Below are positions 27,705 through 36,150 of a DNA stretch of 64,000 nt, piece by piece (position 1 is the stretch's first letter; each line of letters starts with the position of its first letter). The stretch is from Salinicola tamaricis. GTDB taxonomy: Bacteria > Pseudomonadota > Gammaproteobacteria > Pseudomonadales > Halomonadaceae. Both the position numbers and the translations under genes were made by a program. The stretch covers positions 2,108,001 to 2,172,000 of the forward strand of contig NZ_CP023559.1 in assembly GCF_003006155.1 (NCBI RefSeq), read 5' to 3'. Below the pieces are notes generated by a model that saw only the letters and a list, made by a program, of their open reading frames with translations, was not told the DNA's origin and made no database searches.

Positions 27705-29225
27705 TCAGAAGTTCTGCATCGCCTCTCGATAGTCGAGAAAATCCTGGCGCCGCTGCGCGATCCGGCTGGCCATGGCGTAGTCGCCGCTGCGCTTGGCGCT
27801 TTTGCTGGCCGAGTCGAGCTGGCGGATCGCGGTGTCGATCTGCCCCTCTAGCTGTAGCTGCTCGGCCCGCGCCAGCTGGCCCCATACCTCACGCCCGCTG
27901 CGACCGGCGGCTTCGGCCAGCAGGCCGAACACGTTGGGGTCTTCCGGGTACTGCTCGCTCATCCCACGCAGCACATCGAAGGCTTGGCCCGGCTGCATCT
28001 GCAAAAGCGCCTCGGCCTCGACCCACTGCGCCGGGAAGTAGCCAGGGGAGAGCCGCAGGATGCGCCGTGCCCGTTCCAGGGCGCCGGGGCGGTCGTCGGC
28101 GTCGAAGGCGATCTGCGCCGCGGTAGCGGGGATCATCGACAGATCCGGGTGGGTCTTGGCCAGTGCATCGAGTGTCGCCAGCGCTTCGCTGTAGTGGGCT
28201 TGCCGGGCCGCGAGCAGTGCCTGTAGGTAGCGCACCGCAGCTTCGGGCGGGTGATCCTGTTCGAGCTCGGTCAGCGCCTGGGAGGGCGTGTCCTGATTGA
28301 GCAGCAGCGCGCGGGCGCGTATCATGGCGTAGGCCGTGTCGTCGTGGGTGGGCGGCGAAGGTAGCTGATCGGCGCGCGCCTGGGTGTCGCTGATACGCGA
28401 TTCGGTGACCGGGTGGGTGAGCAGGAACTCCGGTGGGTTGCCGCCCTGCAGCGTGGCCAGCTTCTGCAGCGAGCGGAACATCTTCGGCATCGCCTGCGGG
28501 TCGAAGCCCGCCTTGGCCATGGCGTTGAGTCCCACGCGGTCGGCCTCCTGCTCGAAGCGGCGCGAGTAGGCCAGCTGGTCCTGGGCGAAGGCGGCGGTGG
28601 AGCCGACCATGGTCGCCAGCCCGGCGCCGCCGCCGCCACCGGCGGCGATGATCATCCCGGCTAGCATGGCGGCCATGGTCGGCAGCTGGGTCTGCTCGAT
28701 ACGTGCCATGCGGCGGGCGTAGTGGCGCTGGGCCAGGTGGCCCAGCTCGTGGGCCAGCACCGAGGCGAATTCGTCCTCGTCCGGGGCCGAGGCGAACAGG
28801 CCGGCGTTGACCCCGACGATGCCGCCGGGCACGGCGAAGGCGTTGAGCAAACGGCTGTCGATCAGCGTCACCACCAGTTGGTCGTCGACGCCGCTGTAGG
28901 GCACCAGCCGGGCGAGAATCGACCGGACGTAGGTCTGGGCGATGGGGTCCTGCCAGGGGTCGGTCTGGGCGCGGAACTGGCGTAGCCAGGCGCGCCCGAG
29001 GCGGTGCTCGTCGCTGGTGGTGACGGTGGCGCTGGTGCTGCCCATATCGGGCAGTTGATAGCTCCCTCCGCCGGACGGCTGAGGGCTCTCTATACCAGCC
29101 CGCTGAGGGCTCTCCATGCCAGTCTGCTGTGCCATGGCGGGCGCCCCGCCGAGCCCGAGCGCAGCGACGGCCAGCGTGCCCAGCAGCACTCCGCGCGACG
29201 CGCGCGCATGCAATCTCTTGTTCAT
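27705..29225 (-). CDS. bepA: BepA-like M48 metalloprotease with TPR domain
   Basis: The 506-residue protein has a cleavable signal peptide ending near ALGLGGAPAMAQ. The zinc-protease motif HELGH (His159, Glu160, His163) is in SVLAHELGHLAQRHYARR. A C-terminal TPR region has ALTELEQDHPPEAAVRYLQAL and similar helices. BepA in the periplasm cuts stalled LptD and assists outer membrane assembly. Near the mature N-terminus ESPQ occurs twice within a 24-base duplication. The start at 29225 is fixed by the signal peptide. Confidence 0.9.
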   Translation of the reverse strand: MNKRLHARASRGVLLGTLAVAALGLGGAPAMAQQTGMESPQRAGIESPQPSGGGSYQLPDMGSTSATVTTSDEHRLGRAWLRQFRAQTDPWQDPIAQTYVRSILARLVPYSGVDDQLVVTLIDSRLLNAFAVPGGIVGVNAGLFASAPDEDEFASVLAHELGHLAQRHYARRMARIEQTQLPTMAAMLAGMIIAAGGGGGAGLATMVGSTAAFAQDQLAYSRRFEQEADRVGLNAMAKAGFDPQAMPKMFRSLQKLATLQGGNPPEFLLTHPVTESRISDTQARADQLPSPPTHDDTAYAMIRARALLLNQDTPSQALTELEQDHPPEAAVRYLQALLAARQAHYSEALATLDALAKTHPDLSMIPATAAQIAFDADDRPGALERARRILRLSPGYFPAQWVEAEALLQMQPGQAFDVLRGMSEQYPEDPNVFGLLAEAAGRSGREVWGQLARAEQLQLEGQIDTAIRQLDSASKSAKRSGDYAMASRIAQRRQDFLDYREAMQNF

Positions 29226-29380
29226 CGACCTTCTCGTCTGGACGCCGACGAAAGCGACGGCAGTCGCTGTCGGTTCTGCGCTATGATGCCTTCGACCGCA
29301 GCCTGTGGCAGACGTTGCCTGCAAACCCCAGGGTATGCAACTGTCGCCCCGCTGCCCACTCAACCGATGCAGGAAGTGTC

Positions 29381-29632
29381 ATGTCTCACGCCCCCGATCA
29401 TCGGCTCGACGCCTCGGGTCTGAGCTGTCCGTTACCGCTGCTCAAGGCCAAACAGGCGCTCGCCGGCATGCAGCCGGGGGAGCTGCTCGAAGTGGTAGCC
29501 ACCGACGCCGGCTCGTGGCGGGATTTCGAGAGTTTCGCCGCGCACAGCCGGCACACCCTGATCGAGCGCACGGCCGCGGCGGGCAGCTACCGCTACTGGC
29601 TGCGCAAGGCGGGTAAGGATAGCGAGGCATGA
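29381..29632 (+). CDS. TusA/SirA-like sulfur carrier
   Basis: An 83-residue protein with the family motif LDASGLSCPLPLLKAKQAL, where Cys16 carries persulfide sulfur. AGGAAG lies five bases before the ATG. It overlaps the next permease gene by four bases (ATGA). That pairing is known in Pseudomonas-like genomes. Its exact partner, in tRNA thiolation or another sulfur path, is not shown here. Confidence 0.88.
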   Translation: MSHAPDHRLDASGLSCPLPLLKAKQALAGMQPGELLEVVATDAGSWRDFESFAAHSRHTLIERTAAAGSYRYWLRKAGKDSEA

Positions 29633-30711
29633 GTTTGAAAGGCGTACTGCGGCAGTGGTTCGAGCGTTACCTCTCCGACGAACAGGCGATCGTCCTGCTG
29701 GCGCTGCTGGTCGGCGGCTTCGCCGTGGTGATCTGGATGGGGCAGGCGCTGGCGCCCTTTTTCACCGCGCTGGTGCTGGCCTTTCTGCTGCAGGGCGTGG
29801 TTGGCTGGCTCGAACGCCGCGGTCTGCCACGGCTGCTGGCGGTGGGGCTGGTGTTCCTGCTGTTCCTCGGCGCGCTGCTGGCGCTGGCGCTGATCGTGCT
29901 GCCGCTGGTGTGGAATCAGTTGGTAGAGCTGGTGCAGGAGGCGCCGCGCATGTTCGCCAGCAGCCAGCTCTGGCTCGACGAGCTGCAGGCGCGCTACCCC
30001 ACGGTGGTGACCCCGGATCAGATCCAGGGCTGGATCGCCTCCGCCGGGCGCCAGGCGTCTACCCTGGGCCAGCGCGCGCTGACCCTCTCGCTCGCCTCGC
30101 TGGGCAGCCTGATGGCGCTGATCATCTATCTGGTGCTGGTGCCGATCCTGGTCTTCTTCATGCTCAAGGATCGCGAACGTCTGGTCGCCTTCCTGCTTTC
30201 GCTGCTGCCGCGCCAGCGGACCCTGATGACCCGGGTATGGCAGGAGATGGACGACCAGATCGCCAATTACGTGCGTGGCAAGACCATCGAGATCATCATC
30301 GTCGGCAGCGTCGCCTTCATCACCTTCTGGGCTTTCGGGCTGCCCTACGCGGCGCTGCTCGGGCTGATGGTGGGGCTATCGGTGCTGGTGCCCTATATCG
30401 GCGCCGCGGTGGCCACGCTGCCGGTCGCCGCGGTGGCGGGCTTTCACTTCGGCATGGGCGAGCAGTTCTTCTACGTACTGCTGGCCTACGCCATTCTGCA
30501 GGCGCTGGATGGTAACGTGCTGGTGCCGATCCTGTTCTCGGAAGCGGTCGACCTGCACCCGGTCTCGATCATCCTGGCGGTGCTCTTCTTCGGCGGGCTG
30601 TGGGGCTTCTGGGGCATCTTCTTTGCCATCCCCCTGGCGACCCTGATCAAGGCGCTGGTCCAGGCCTGGCCGCGCGGTATCGCCAGCCAGGCCGAGATCG
30701 GGTCGCAGTGA
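29629..30711 (+). CDS. AI-2E/PerM-family membrane protein
   Basis: A 360-residue inner membrane protein with about eight hydrophobic segments and the conserved family end: GLPYAALLGLMVGLSVLVPYIG, then VHPVSI-like DLHPVSIILAVLFFGGLWGFWGIFFAIPLATLIKAL in pieces. PerM/YdbB relatives have unclear roles; some act as exporters or Na+/H+ antiporters. It is translationally coupled to the TusA-like gene. Confidence 0.88.
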   Translation: MSLKGVLRQWFERYLSDEQAIVLLALLVGGFAVVIWMGQALAPFFTALVLAFLLQGVVGWLERRGLPRLLAVGLVFLLFLGALLALALIVLPLVWNQLVELVQEAPRMFASSQLWLDELQARYPTVVTPDQIQGWIASAGRQASTLGQRALTLSLASLGSLMALIIYLVLVPILVFFMLKDRERLVAFLLSLLPRQRTLMTRVWQEMDDQIANYVRGKTIEIIIVGSVAFITFWAFGLPYAALLGLMVGLSVLVPYIGAAVATLPVAAVAGFHFGMGEQFFYVLLAYAILQALDGNVLVPILFSEAVDLHPVSIILAVLFFGGLWGFWGIFFAIPLATLIKALVQAWPRGIASQAEIGSQ

Positions 30712-30717
30712 GGGTGT

Positions 30718-31188
30718 TCAGCCGTTGAGTTCCTGGGCCGCGGCGAGCACTTCGTCGACGTGGCCCGGTACCTTGACCCCGCGCCACTCGCGGGCGAGCT
30801 TGCCCTCGGTGTCGATCAGGAAGGTGCTGCGCTCCACGCCCAGGTGCTCTTTGCCGTACATCTTTTTGAGCTTGATCACGTCGAACTGACGGCACACTGC
30901 CTCGTCGCGATCCGAGATCAGCTCGAACGGAAAGCCCTGCTTGGCCTTGAAGTTCTCGTGTGCCTTGAGGCCGTCGCGGGAGACCCCGACCACTACGGTA
31001 TTGGCGGCGCGGAAGGCGTCGATATTGTCGCGGAAGTCGCCCCCTTCGGTGGTACAGCCGGGGGTGCTGTCCTTGGGATAGAAGTAGATCACCACCTGCT
31101 GGCCGCGGTAGTCGCTGAGGCGGAAGGTGGTGTCGCTGGTGGCCTCGGCGGAGAAGTCCTCGACCGGTTGTCCGATGCTGAGTGTCAT
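30718..31188 (-). CDS. bcp: thioredoxin-dependent thiol peroxidase, Bcp/PrxQ type
   Basis: A 156-residue peroxiredoxin. The peroxidatic Cys45 is in KDSTPGCTTEGGDFRD. The resolving Cys found five residues later in E. coli Bcp is Gly50 here, so it should act as a 1-Cys form. FAKQGFPF-like FKAKQGFPFELISD and RSTFLID follow as in the family. It reduces peroxides in the cytoplasm. The start at 31188 matches family N-termini (MTLSIGQPVEDF). It converges on the PerM-like gene with six bases between stops. Confidence 0.9.
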   Translation of the reverse strand: MTLSIGQPVEDFSAEATSDTTFRLSDYRGQQVVIYFYPKDSTPGCTTEGGDFRDNIDAFRAANTVVVGVSRDGLKAHENFKAKQGFPFELISDRDEAVCRQFDVIKLKKMYGKEHLGVERSTFLIDTEGKLAREWRGVKVPGHVDEVLAAAQELNG

Positions 31189-31560
31189 GCTGGCCTCCCA
31201 TGAGCCGTGAAGACGGGGAAACAGGGGCACGCTTCGGCGGTTGATGCGAGTCAGCGTGCCACTGGCATCGAACGATAGCCGATCTCGGCGGTCAATGCTC
31301 GGTGGCGTGGGCGCCGCCGGGGGTAGCAGGGGCGGCGCTGCGGCTGTACAGGTCGCAGCAGCCTGAGTACCATTCGGTGTTTGCGAAAAGCGTAGCGCGG
31401 GCAGTGCCGCGGGCGTCCGGAGCGGCCTATCGGGCCTGGCGATGGCCTCCATTCTTTGGCCCGTGTCTTGTTTTTGGCCCATGTCTTGTTTTTGGTCCAC
31501 GTCTTGGAATCCTGTGCCAGGCCCACGCGCCCGTCAGGTCATAAGGGAGAGAACCGCAAC
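31189..31560. other. divergent intergenic region, 372 bases
   Basis: This lies between the peroxiredoxin gene and dapA. It should hold both promoters, but no strong -35/-10 pair was recognised. A tandem 18-base repeat lies at 31458-31507. AGGGAGAG at 31544-31551 is the dapA ribosome site. Confidence 0.5.
31458..31507 (+). repeat. tandem 18-base repeat upstream of dapA
   Basis: Units start GGCCCGTGTCTTGTTTTT (31458), GGCCCATGTCTTGTTTTT (31476) and a partial GGTCCACGTCTTGG (31494). The T-rich ends recur every 18 bases. Confidence 0.85.
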
Positions 31561-32446
31561 ATGATCACAGGCAGCATCGTCGCCTTGGCGACACCGATGA
31601 AGCCCGGTGGCGAGATCGACTGGGAGGCGCTGCGCCGCCTGGTGAACTTCCATCTCGACCAGGGCACCGACGCCCATCGTCGCCGCCGGCACCACCGGTG
31701 AGCCGACCACCATGTCGTTCGCCGAACACTTCGACGTGATCCGCACCGTGGTGGAAGAGGTCGGCGGGCGCATCCCGGTGATCGCCGGGACCGGGGCCAA
31801 CAACACCGCCGAGGCGGTGGAGCTGGCGCGCTACGCCAGCGAGGTCGGGGCCGACTGCTGCCTGTCCGTGGCACCCTACTACAACAAGCCGACCCAGGAA
31901 GGCTTGTACCAGCACTTCAAGGCGGTCGCCGAGGCCAGCGAGCTGCCGATCATTCTCTACAACGTGCCGGGGCGCACCTGCTCGGATATCTACAACGAGA
32001 CCGTTTTCCGTCTCGCCGAGCTGGAGCGCATCGTCGGACTCAAGGATGCCACCGGCAATCTGGAGCGCGCCGAGGAGCTGATCGACCGTCTCAAGGGCAG
32101 CGACTTCGCGCTCTACTCCGGTGACGACCCCACCGCCTGCGACTTCATGCTGATGGGTGGCCACGGTGATATTTCGGTGACCGCCAACGTCGCGCCCAAG
32201 GCGATGCACGAGCTGTGCGTGGCCGCCGCTGGCGGCAACCACGAGCGTGCCCACCAGATCAACGCGCGCCTGGCGCCGCTGCATACCGCACTGGGGATCG
32301 AGTCCAATCCGATTCCGGTGAAGTGGGCGCTCAACCGCATGGGCTACGCCGACAAGGGCATTCGTCTGCCGCTGACCTGGCTCTCCGAGCGCTACCATGG
32401 CAGCGTCGGCGAGGCGCTGCAGCTGGCCGGAATCGAGACCGCGTGA
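31561..32446 (+). CDS. dapA: 4-hydroxy-tetrahydrodipicolinate synthase, frameshifted
   Basis: About 295 residues. The family start [10 protein letters not shown] is followed by Thr-Thr-Gly in [10 protein letters not shown], Tyr in LYNVPGRT and the Schiff-base Lys in [10 protein letters not shown]. It condenses pyruvate with aspartate semialdehyde in lysine and cell-wall diaminopimelate synthesis. Near 31668 one C too many (or two bases missing) shifts the frame between DQGTDA and [10 protein letters not shown]. Because the gene is normally essential, this is probably a sequence error. The neighbour bamC downstream is the classical arrangement. Confidence 0.92.
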
Positions 32447-32504
32447 GCCGGCCCCAGTCGCAGGCCGGATGCCGAATAGACTTGCTTCGAACAAAGGTGG
32501 ATGC

Positions 32505-33455
32505 ATGAAGCCCATCCTCAAAGGGATGCCCCTGGTGCTGTGCGCGACGCTGACGCTGTCGGGCTGTGGTCTGTTCCAGGATGGTTACTACTACAATCGC
32601 GACGACGAGTATCGCGATGCCAAGATGAGCGAACCGCTGCAGCTGCCATCGTCGAGCAACCCGATCCGCTATCAGGACTCGATGCCGGTGCCCCAGGCGG
32701 ACAGCGACTTCATGGCCTCTTCGGATACCGACGCGCCGCGGCCGCAGCCGCTGGCGGCGGGGCCGAGCGAGGGGCAACCGTTCGTCGAGGCGCGCCAGGC
32801 GGGCAACGAGCGCTGGCTGCTGGTCAACGCCGCGCCGGCCAGTGTGTGGCCGCGGCTGCAGGGCTTCGCCGTCGACCACGGCGTACGCGCCACCGGTATC
32901 GATCCCGCCAAGGGGCGTATTCAGACCGAGCAGGGCGCGATCAGCCTGCGTCAGGGGCTGCGCAGCGGCACCAGTGAGGTGCGCTGCGACATCGGCGATG
33001 CCGGTCAGTGCCTGAGCGGGATCAAGGCCTATCTCGAAGCCAGCGGTGCCAGCGACAGCGGCGTCTCTCTGGCGGCCCAGCCGCTCGACCAGAGCGAGCG
33101 GGTCAAGCTGATCAACCGTGAGGGTACCTGGCAGCTCAATCTCGCCCTGGATGCCAATCGCGCTTGGTCCGAGCTCTACTACCAGCTCCAGAACGGTTTC
33201 GACCAGCAGCGGCTCAAGCTGGTCGACCAGAACCGCAGCGCCGGCGAGTTCTTCGTCGACTACCGCCCCGCGGATCAGGGCGGCGGCTGGTTCGACTGGT
33301 TCGGTGGCGGCGGTGACGATTACCGCTCGTATCGTCCTGCAGCTCGTGTCCAGGCCGCGCTTACCTCGGTGACCGTGACCGATCCCAAAGGCAAGCCGGT
33401 GCCGCCGGTCGACGCGCGCGACCTGCTCGACGCCATCGCCGCGACCCTGCGCTGA
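32505..33455 (+). CDS. bamC: BamC outer membrane assembly lipoprotein
   Basis: A 316-residue lipoprotein with lipobox LSGC and lipidated Cys21. The mature N-terminus (DGYYYNRDDEYRDAKMSEPL) resembles the unstructured BamC segment that binds BamD. Two helix-grip domains follow, with RWLLVNAAPASVWPRLQGF and LNLALDANRAWSELYYQL. A Gly/Trp-rich loop (GGGWFDWFGGGGDD) lies near residue 270. It is part of the BAM complex at the outer membrane. Position directly after dapA supports the call. Confidence 0.88.
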   Translation: MKPILKGMPLVLCATLTLSGCGLFQDGYYYNRDDEYRDAKMSEPLQLPSSSNPIRYQDSMPVPQADSDFMASSDTDAPRPQPLAAGPSEGQPFVEARQAGNERWLLVNAAPASVWPRLQGFAVDHGVRATGIDPAKGRIQTEQGAISLRQGLRSGTSEVRCDIGDAGQCLSGIKAYLEASGASDSGVSLAAQPLDQSERVKLINREGTWQLNLALDANRAWSELYYQLQNGFDQQRLKLVDQNRSAGEFFVDYRPADQGGGWFDWFGGGGDDYRSYRPAARVQAALTSVTVTDPKGKPVPPVDARDLLDAIAATLR

Positions 33456-34258
33456 TGGCGCAGGGGTCGCCGCTGGCGCCGGGTGCCGCGCCCGGGCTCT
33501 ACTTCGCCTCGCTGGGCAGTGGCAGCAAGGGCAACGCGACCCTGGTCAGCGACGGCGAAACGCTGATCCTAGTCGACTGCGGTTTCGGCATGCGCGAGGC
33601 CGAGCGGCGCATGGCGCGGCTCGGCGTGCATCCGCGACAGCTCTCGGCGCTGCTGGTGACCCATGAGCACAGCGACCACATCACCGGCGTCGGCGCCTTG
33701 GCGCGGCGCTATCGCCTGCCGGTGCACCTGAGCGCCGGTAGCTGGCTCGCGGGCAAGCTCGGCGAGGTGCCCGAGCTCGATCTGCTCACGCCCCAGTCGC
33801 GCTTCGCCATCGGCGGGCTGGAGATCGATCCGGTGACCGTGCCCCACGATGCCCGCGAGCCGGTCCAGTTTCGGATCCGCGCCCAGGCGCGTAGCCTGGG
33901 GCTGCTGACCGACCTTGGCCATCCCACGGCGCACGTGGTCGAGGCGTTTCGCCACTGCGACGCGCTCTTCCTCGAGTGCAACCACGACCCGCGCATGCTT
34001 GCCGAGGGGCCTTATCCGCCTCACCTCAAGCGTCGCGTCGCCGGCCGCTGGGGGCATCTGGCCAACGCCCAGGCGGCGACCCTGCTGCAGCGGCTGGGCC
34101 TGGATCGGCTGGCGCGGATTGTGTGCTCGCACCTCTCGGCGCAAAATAACCACCCCGAACGCGTCCTGGAAACGCTGACGCCGCTGCTCGACGGCGACGA
34201 GTCGCGGCTGATGATCTCGACCCAGGACCACGGCACCGACTGGCAGCGGGTGGCCTGA
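33455..34258 (+). CDS. MBL-fold metallo-hydrolase (YycJ/WalJ-like)
   Basis: The 267-residue protein starts ASLGSGSKGNATLVSDGETLILVDCG and has the dimetal motif THEHSDH, then DLGHPT and a late His in CSHLSAQNNHPE. YycJ-like enzymes act as nucleases or phosphodiesterases in the cytoplasm. The ATG overlaps the bamC stop (TGATG), so the two are coupled. The exact substrate is not predictable. Confidence 0.87.
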   Translation: MAQGSPLAPGAAPGLYFASLGSGSKGNATLVSDGETLILVDCGFGMREAERRMARLGVHPRQLSALLVTHEHSDHITGVGALARRYRLPVHLSAGSWLAGKLGEVPELDLLTPQSRFAIGGLEIDPVTVPHDAREPVQFRIRAQARSLGLLTDLGHPTAHVVEAFRHCDALFLECNHDPRMLAEGPYPPHLKRRVAGRWGHLANAQAATLLQRLGLDRLARIVCSHLSAQNNHPERVLETLTPLLDGDESRLMISTQDHGTDWQRVA

Positions 34259-34336
34259 ACAGGCCGGCTTCTGCAGCGTTGCGCGACACCCAACCTCAAG
34301 ACAGCCGCCCGACGGCGGCGACGCGGAGACAGCTCC

Positions 34337-35050
34337 ATGCAAAAACGCGATCTTCTCTATGCCGGCAAGGCCAAGTCGGTCTATCTGAGCGATGACCCCC
34401 AGCGGCTGGTGCTGCACTTCCGCGACGACACCAGCGCCTTCGACGGCAAGAAGAAGGAAGCGCTGGAACGCAAGGGCATGGTCAACAACCGCTTCAACGC
34501 CTTCATCATGAGCAAGTTGGCCGAAGCGGGCATTCCCACCCATTTCGATCAACTGCTCTCCGATACCGAGTGCGTGGTCAAGAAGCTCGAGATGATCCCG
34601 GTGGAGTGCGTGGTGCGCAATCTGGCCGCGGGCGGCCTGGTGCGGCGTCTCGGGGTCGAAGAAGGTATCGCTCTGGAGCCGCCGACGTTCGAGCTGTTCC
34701 TCAAGAACGACGAGAAGGGCGACCCGATGATCAACGAGTCGCTGGCCGAGACCTTCGGCTGGGCGACCCCCGATCAGCTCGCGACCATGAAGTCGCTCAC
34801 CTTCCGCGTCAACGAGGTGCTCAAGCAGCTGTTCCTCGATGGCGGCATGCTGCTGGTCGACTACAAGCTCGAGTTCGGCGTGTTCGATGGCGAGATCGTG
34901 CTCGGTGACGAGTTCTCCCCCGACGGCTGCCGCCTGTGGGACGCCGAGACCCGCGAGAAGATGGACAAGGATCGCTTCCGTCAGGGACTGGGCGGGGTGA
35001 TCGAGGCCTACGAAGAGGTCGGCCGGCGTCTGGGCATGAGCTTCGACTGA
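34337..35050 (+). CDS. purC: phosphoribosylaminoimidazole-succinocarboxamide synthase
   Basis: The 237-residue protein has the family length and signatures: [47 protein letters not shown] and [20 protein letters not shown]. It ligates aspartate to CAIR with ATP in purine synthesis. The frame is intact. A strong hairpin follows at 35112-35141. Confidence 0.96.
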   Translation: MQKRDLLYAGKAKSVYLSDDPQRLVLHFRDDTSAFDGKKKEALERKGMVNNRFNAFIMSKLAEAGIPTHFDQLLSDTECVVKKLEMIPVECVVRNLAAGGLVRRLGVEEGIALEPPTFELFLKNDEKGDPMINESLAETFGWATPDQLATMKSLTFRVNEVLKQLFLDGGMLLVDYKLEFGVFDGEIVLGDEFSPDGCRLWDAETREKMDKDRFRQGLGGVIEAYEEVGRRLGMSFD

Positions 35051-35111
35051 GCGCGGCTGCCCGCCGCCAGGATAGCCTTGCGGCGCGATAGCCCAAGTGG
35101 CCCGAATGAAC

Positions 35112-35141
35112 AGAGCCCCGGCACCCAAGTGCCGGGGCTCT
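35112..35141 (+). terminator. terminator after purC
   Basis: AGAGCCCCGGCAC pairs perfectly with GTGCCGGGGCTCT around a CCAA loop (13-bp stem). The T tract is weak (TCGTCGTT), but the stem is very stable. Confidence 0.7.
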
Positions 35142-35174
35142 CGTCGTTATGAGCACTCATTGTCAAACCCGCTA

Positions 35175-35310
35175 ACGATGGGCGCCGGGGGCAGGGCAAA
35201 GCGAGGGTCCTTTGCCAGGGATGGCAAAGGTAGCGCCCAGGGATGGGTTCATAGCGCCCTCGCGACGCCCTGCCGCTGGATAAGCCCACGTCGTCCGCTG
35301 GTTCGGAAGG
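35175..35310 (+). repeat. structured dispersed repeat, family 2, copy 1
   Basis: About 136 bases shared with 35993-36130 and, inverted, 41547-41684. The nested palindrome contains CCTTTGCCA/TGGCAAAGG (9-bp hairpin, GGGA loop), enclosed by GCGAGGG/CCCTCGC and GGCAGGGC/GCCCTGCC. It lies between purC and the end of ppiA. There is no convincing coding capacity. Confidence 0.85.
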
Positions 35311-35340
35311 TTCGCGCGGATGCGGTGTGAGAGCCGCGCG

Positions 35341-35907
35341 TCAGTCGATCCGCTCGGCGCCGACGATGGTGATCGGCTGGGTCGGCACGTCGGCGTGCGG
35401 TCCGCGGCGGCCGGTGGGCGTCTCGGCGATCTTGTCGACGACATTCATGCCCGAGACCACGTGTCCGAACACGGTGTAGCCGGGGTTGTAGAGATCGCGA
35501 TAGTTCAGCGCATCGTTGTCGACCAGATTGATGAAGAACTGGCTGGTGGCGGAGTCCGGGTTGGCGGTGCGCGCCATGGCGATGGTGCCACGGGTGTTTT
35601 TCAGACCGCTCTTCTCCAGCGGGATCGGGTCATGGGTCGGCTTGGGTTCGAGATCCGCATCCAGGCCGCCGCCCTGGATCATGAAGTCGGGAATGACCCG
35701 GTGGAACACCGTGCCCTGGTAGTGCCCCTCGTCGACATAGCGCAGAAAGTTGGCCACCGTGCGCGGCGCCGCCTTGGCGTCGAGTTCGAGCTCGATATTG
35801 CCCTGGCTGGTCTCCAGGCGCACGTGGGGATGATCGGCATCGGCCAGCGCCGAGGTCGAGAGCAGCGGCAGGGCGACGAGCCCGACCGCCAGGATCGATT
35901 TCAACAT
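35341..35907 (-). CDS. ppiA: periplasmic peptidyl-prolyl cis-trans isomerase (cyclophilin)
   Basis: A 188-residue cyclophilin with a signal peptide (MLKSILAVGLVALPLLSTSA, cleavage near ALADA). The cyclophilin core has FHRVIPDFMIQGGG with the catalytic Arg, SATSQFFINL and YTVFGHVVSGMNVVDKI. It catalyses proline isomerisation in exported proteins. The start at 35907 is fixed by the signal peptide. Direct copies of repeat family 2 lie on both sides of it. Confidence 0.93.
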   Translation of the reverse strand: MLKSILAVGLVALPLLSTSALADADHPHVRLETSQGNIELELDAKAAPRTVANFLRYVDEGHYQGTVFHRVIPDFMIQGGGLDADLEPKPTHDPIPLEKSGLKNTRGTIAMARTANPDSATSQFFINLVDNDALNYRDLYNPGYTVFGHVVSGMNVVDKIAETPTGRRGPHADVPTQPITIVGAERID

Positions 35908-35992
35908 GTAGTAACGCTCCGGTCTTTGATATGAGCACCCTAGCGGGGGTGGCGTCACTAGGCCAGCCTAAGAGCTCATTTCCAAATCCTCT

Positions 35993-36130
35993 GACGATGG
36001 GCGCCGGGGGCAGGGCAGAGCGAGGGTCTTTTGCCAGGGATGGCAAAGGTAGCGCCCAGGGAGGGGTTCACAGCGCCCTCGCGACGCCCTGCCGCCGGAT
36101 AAGCCCACGTCGTCTGGCAGTTGTGAAAGG
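35993..36130 (+). repeat. structured dispersed repeat, family 2, copy 2
   Basis: Same orientation as copy 1, 818 bases away and nearly identical through the core. It keeps the GCGAGGG/CCCTCGC and CCAGGGATGGCAAAGG elements, with TTTTGCC for CTTTGCC on one hairpin arm. Similarity to copy 3 continues at the right end with TTGTGAAAGG (36121-36130). Confidence 0.85.
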
Positions 36131-36150
36131 CGTGCTAAACCGCTGGTGTC

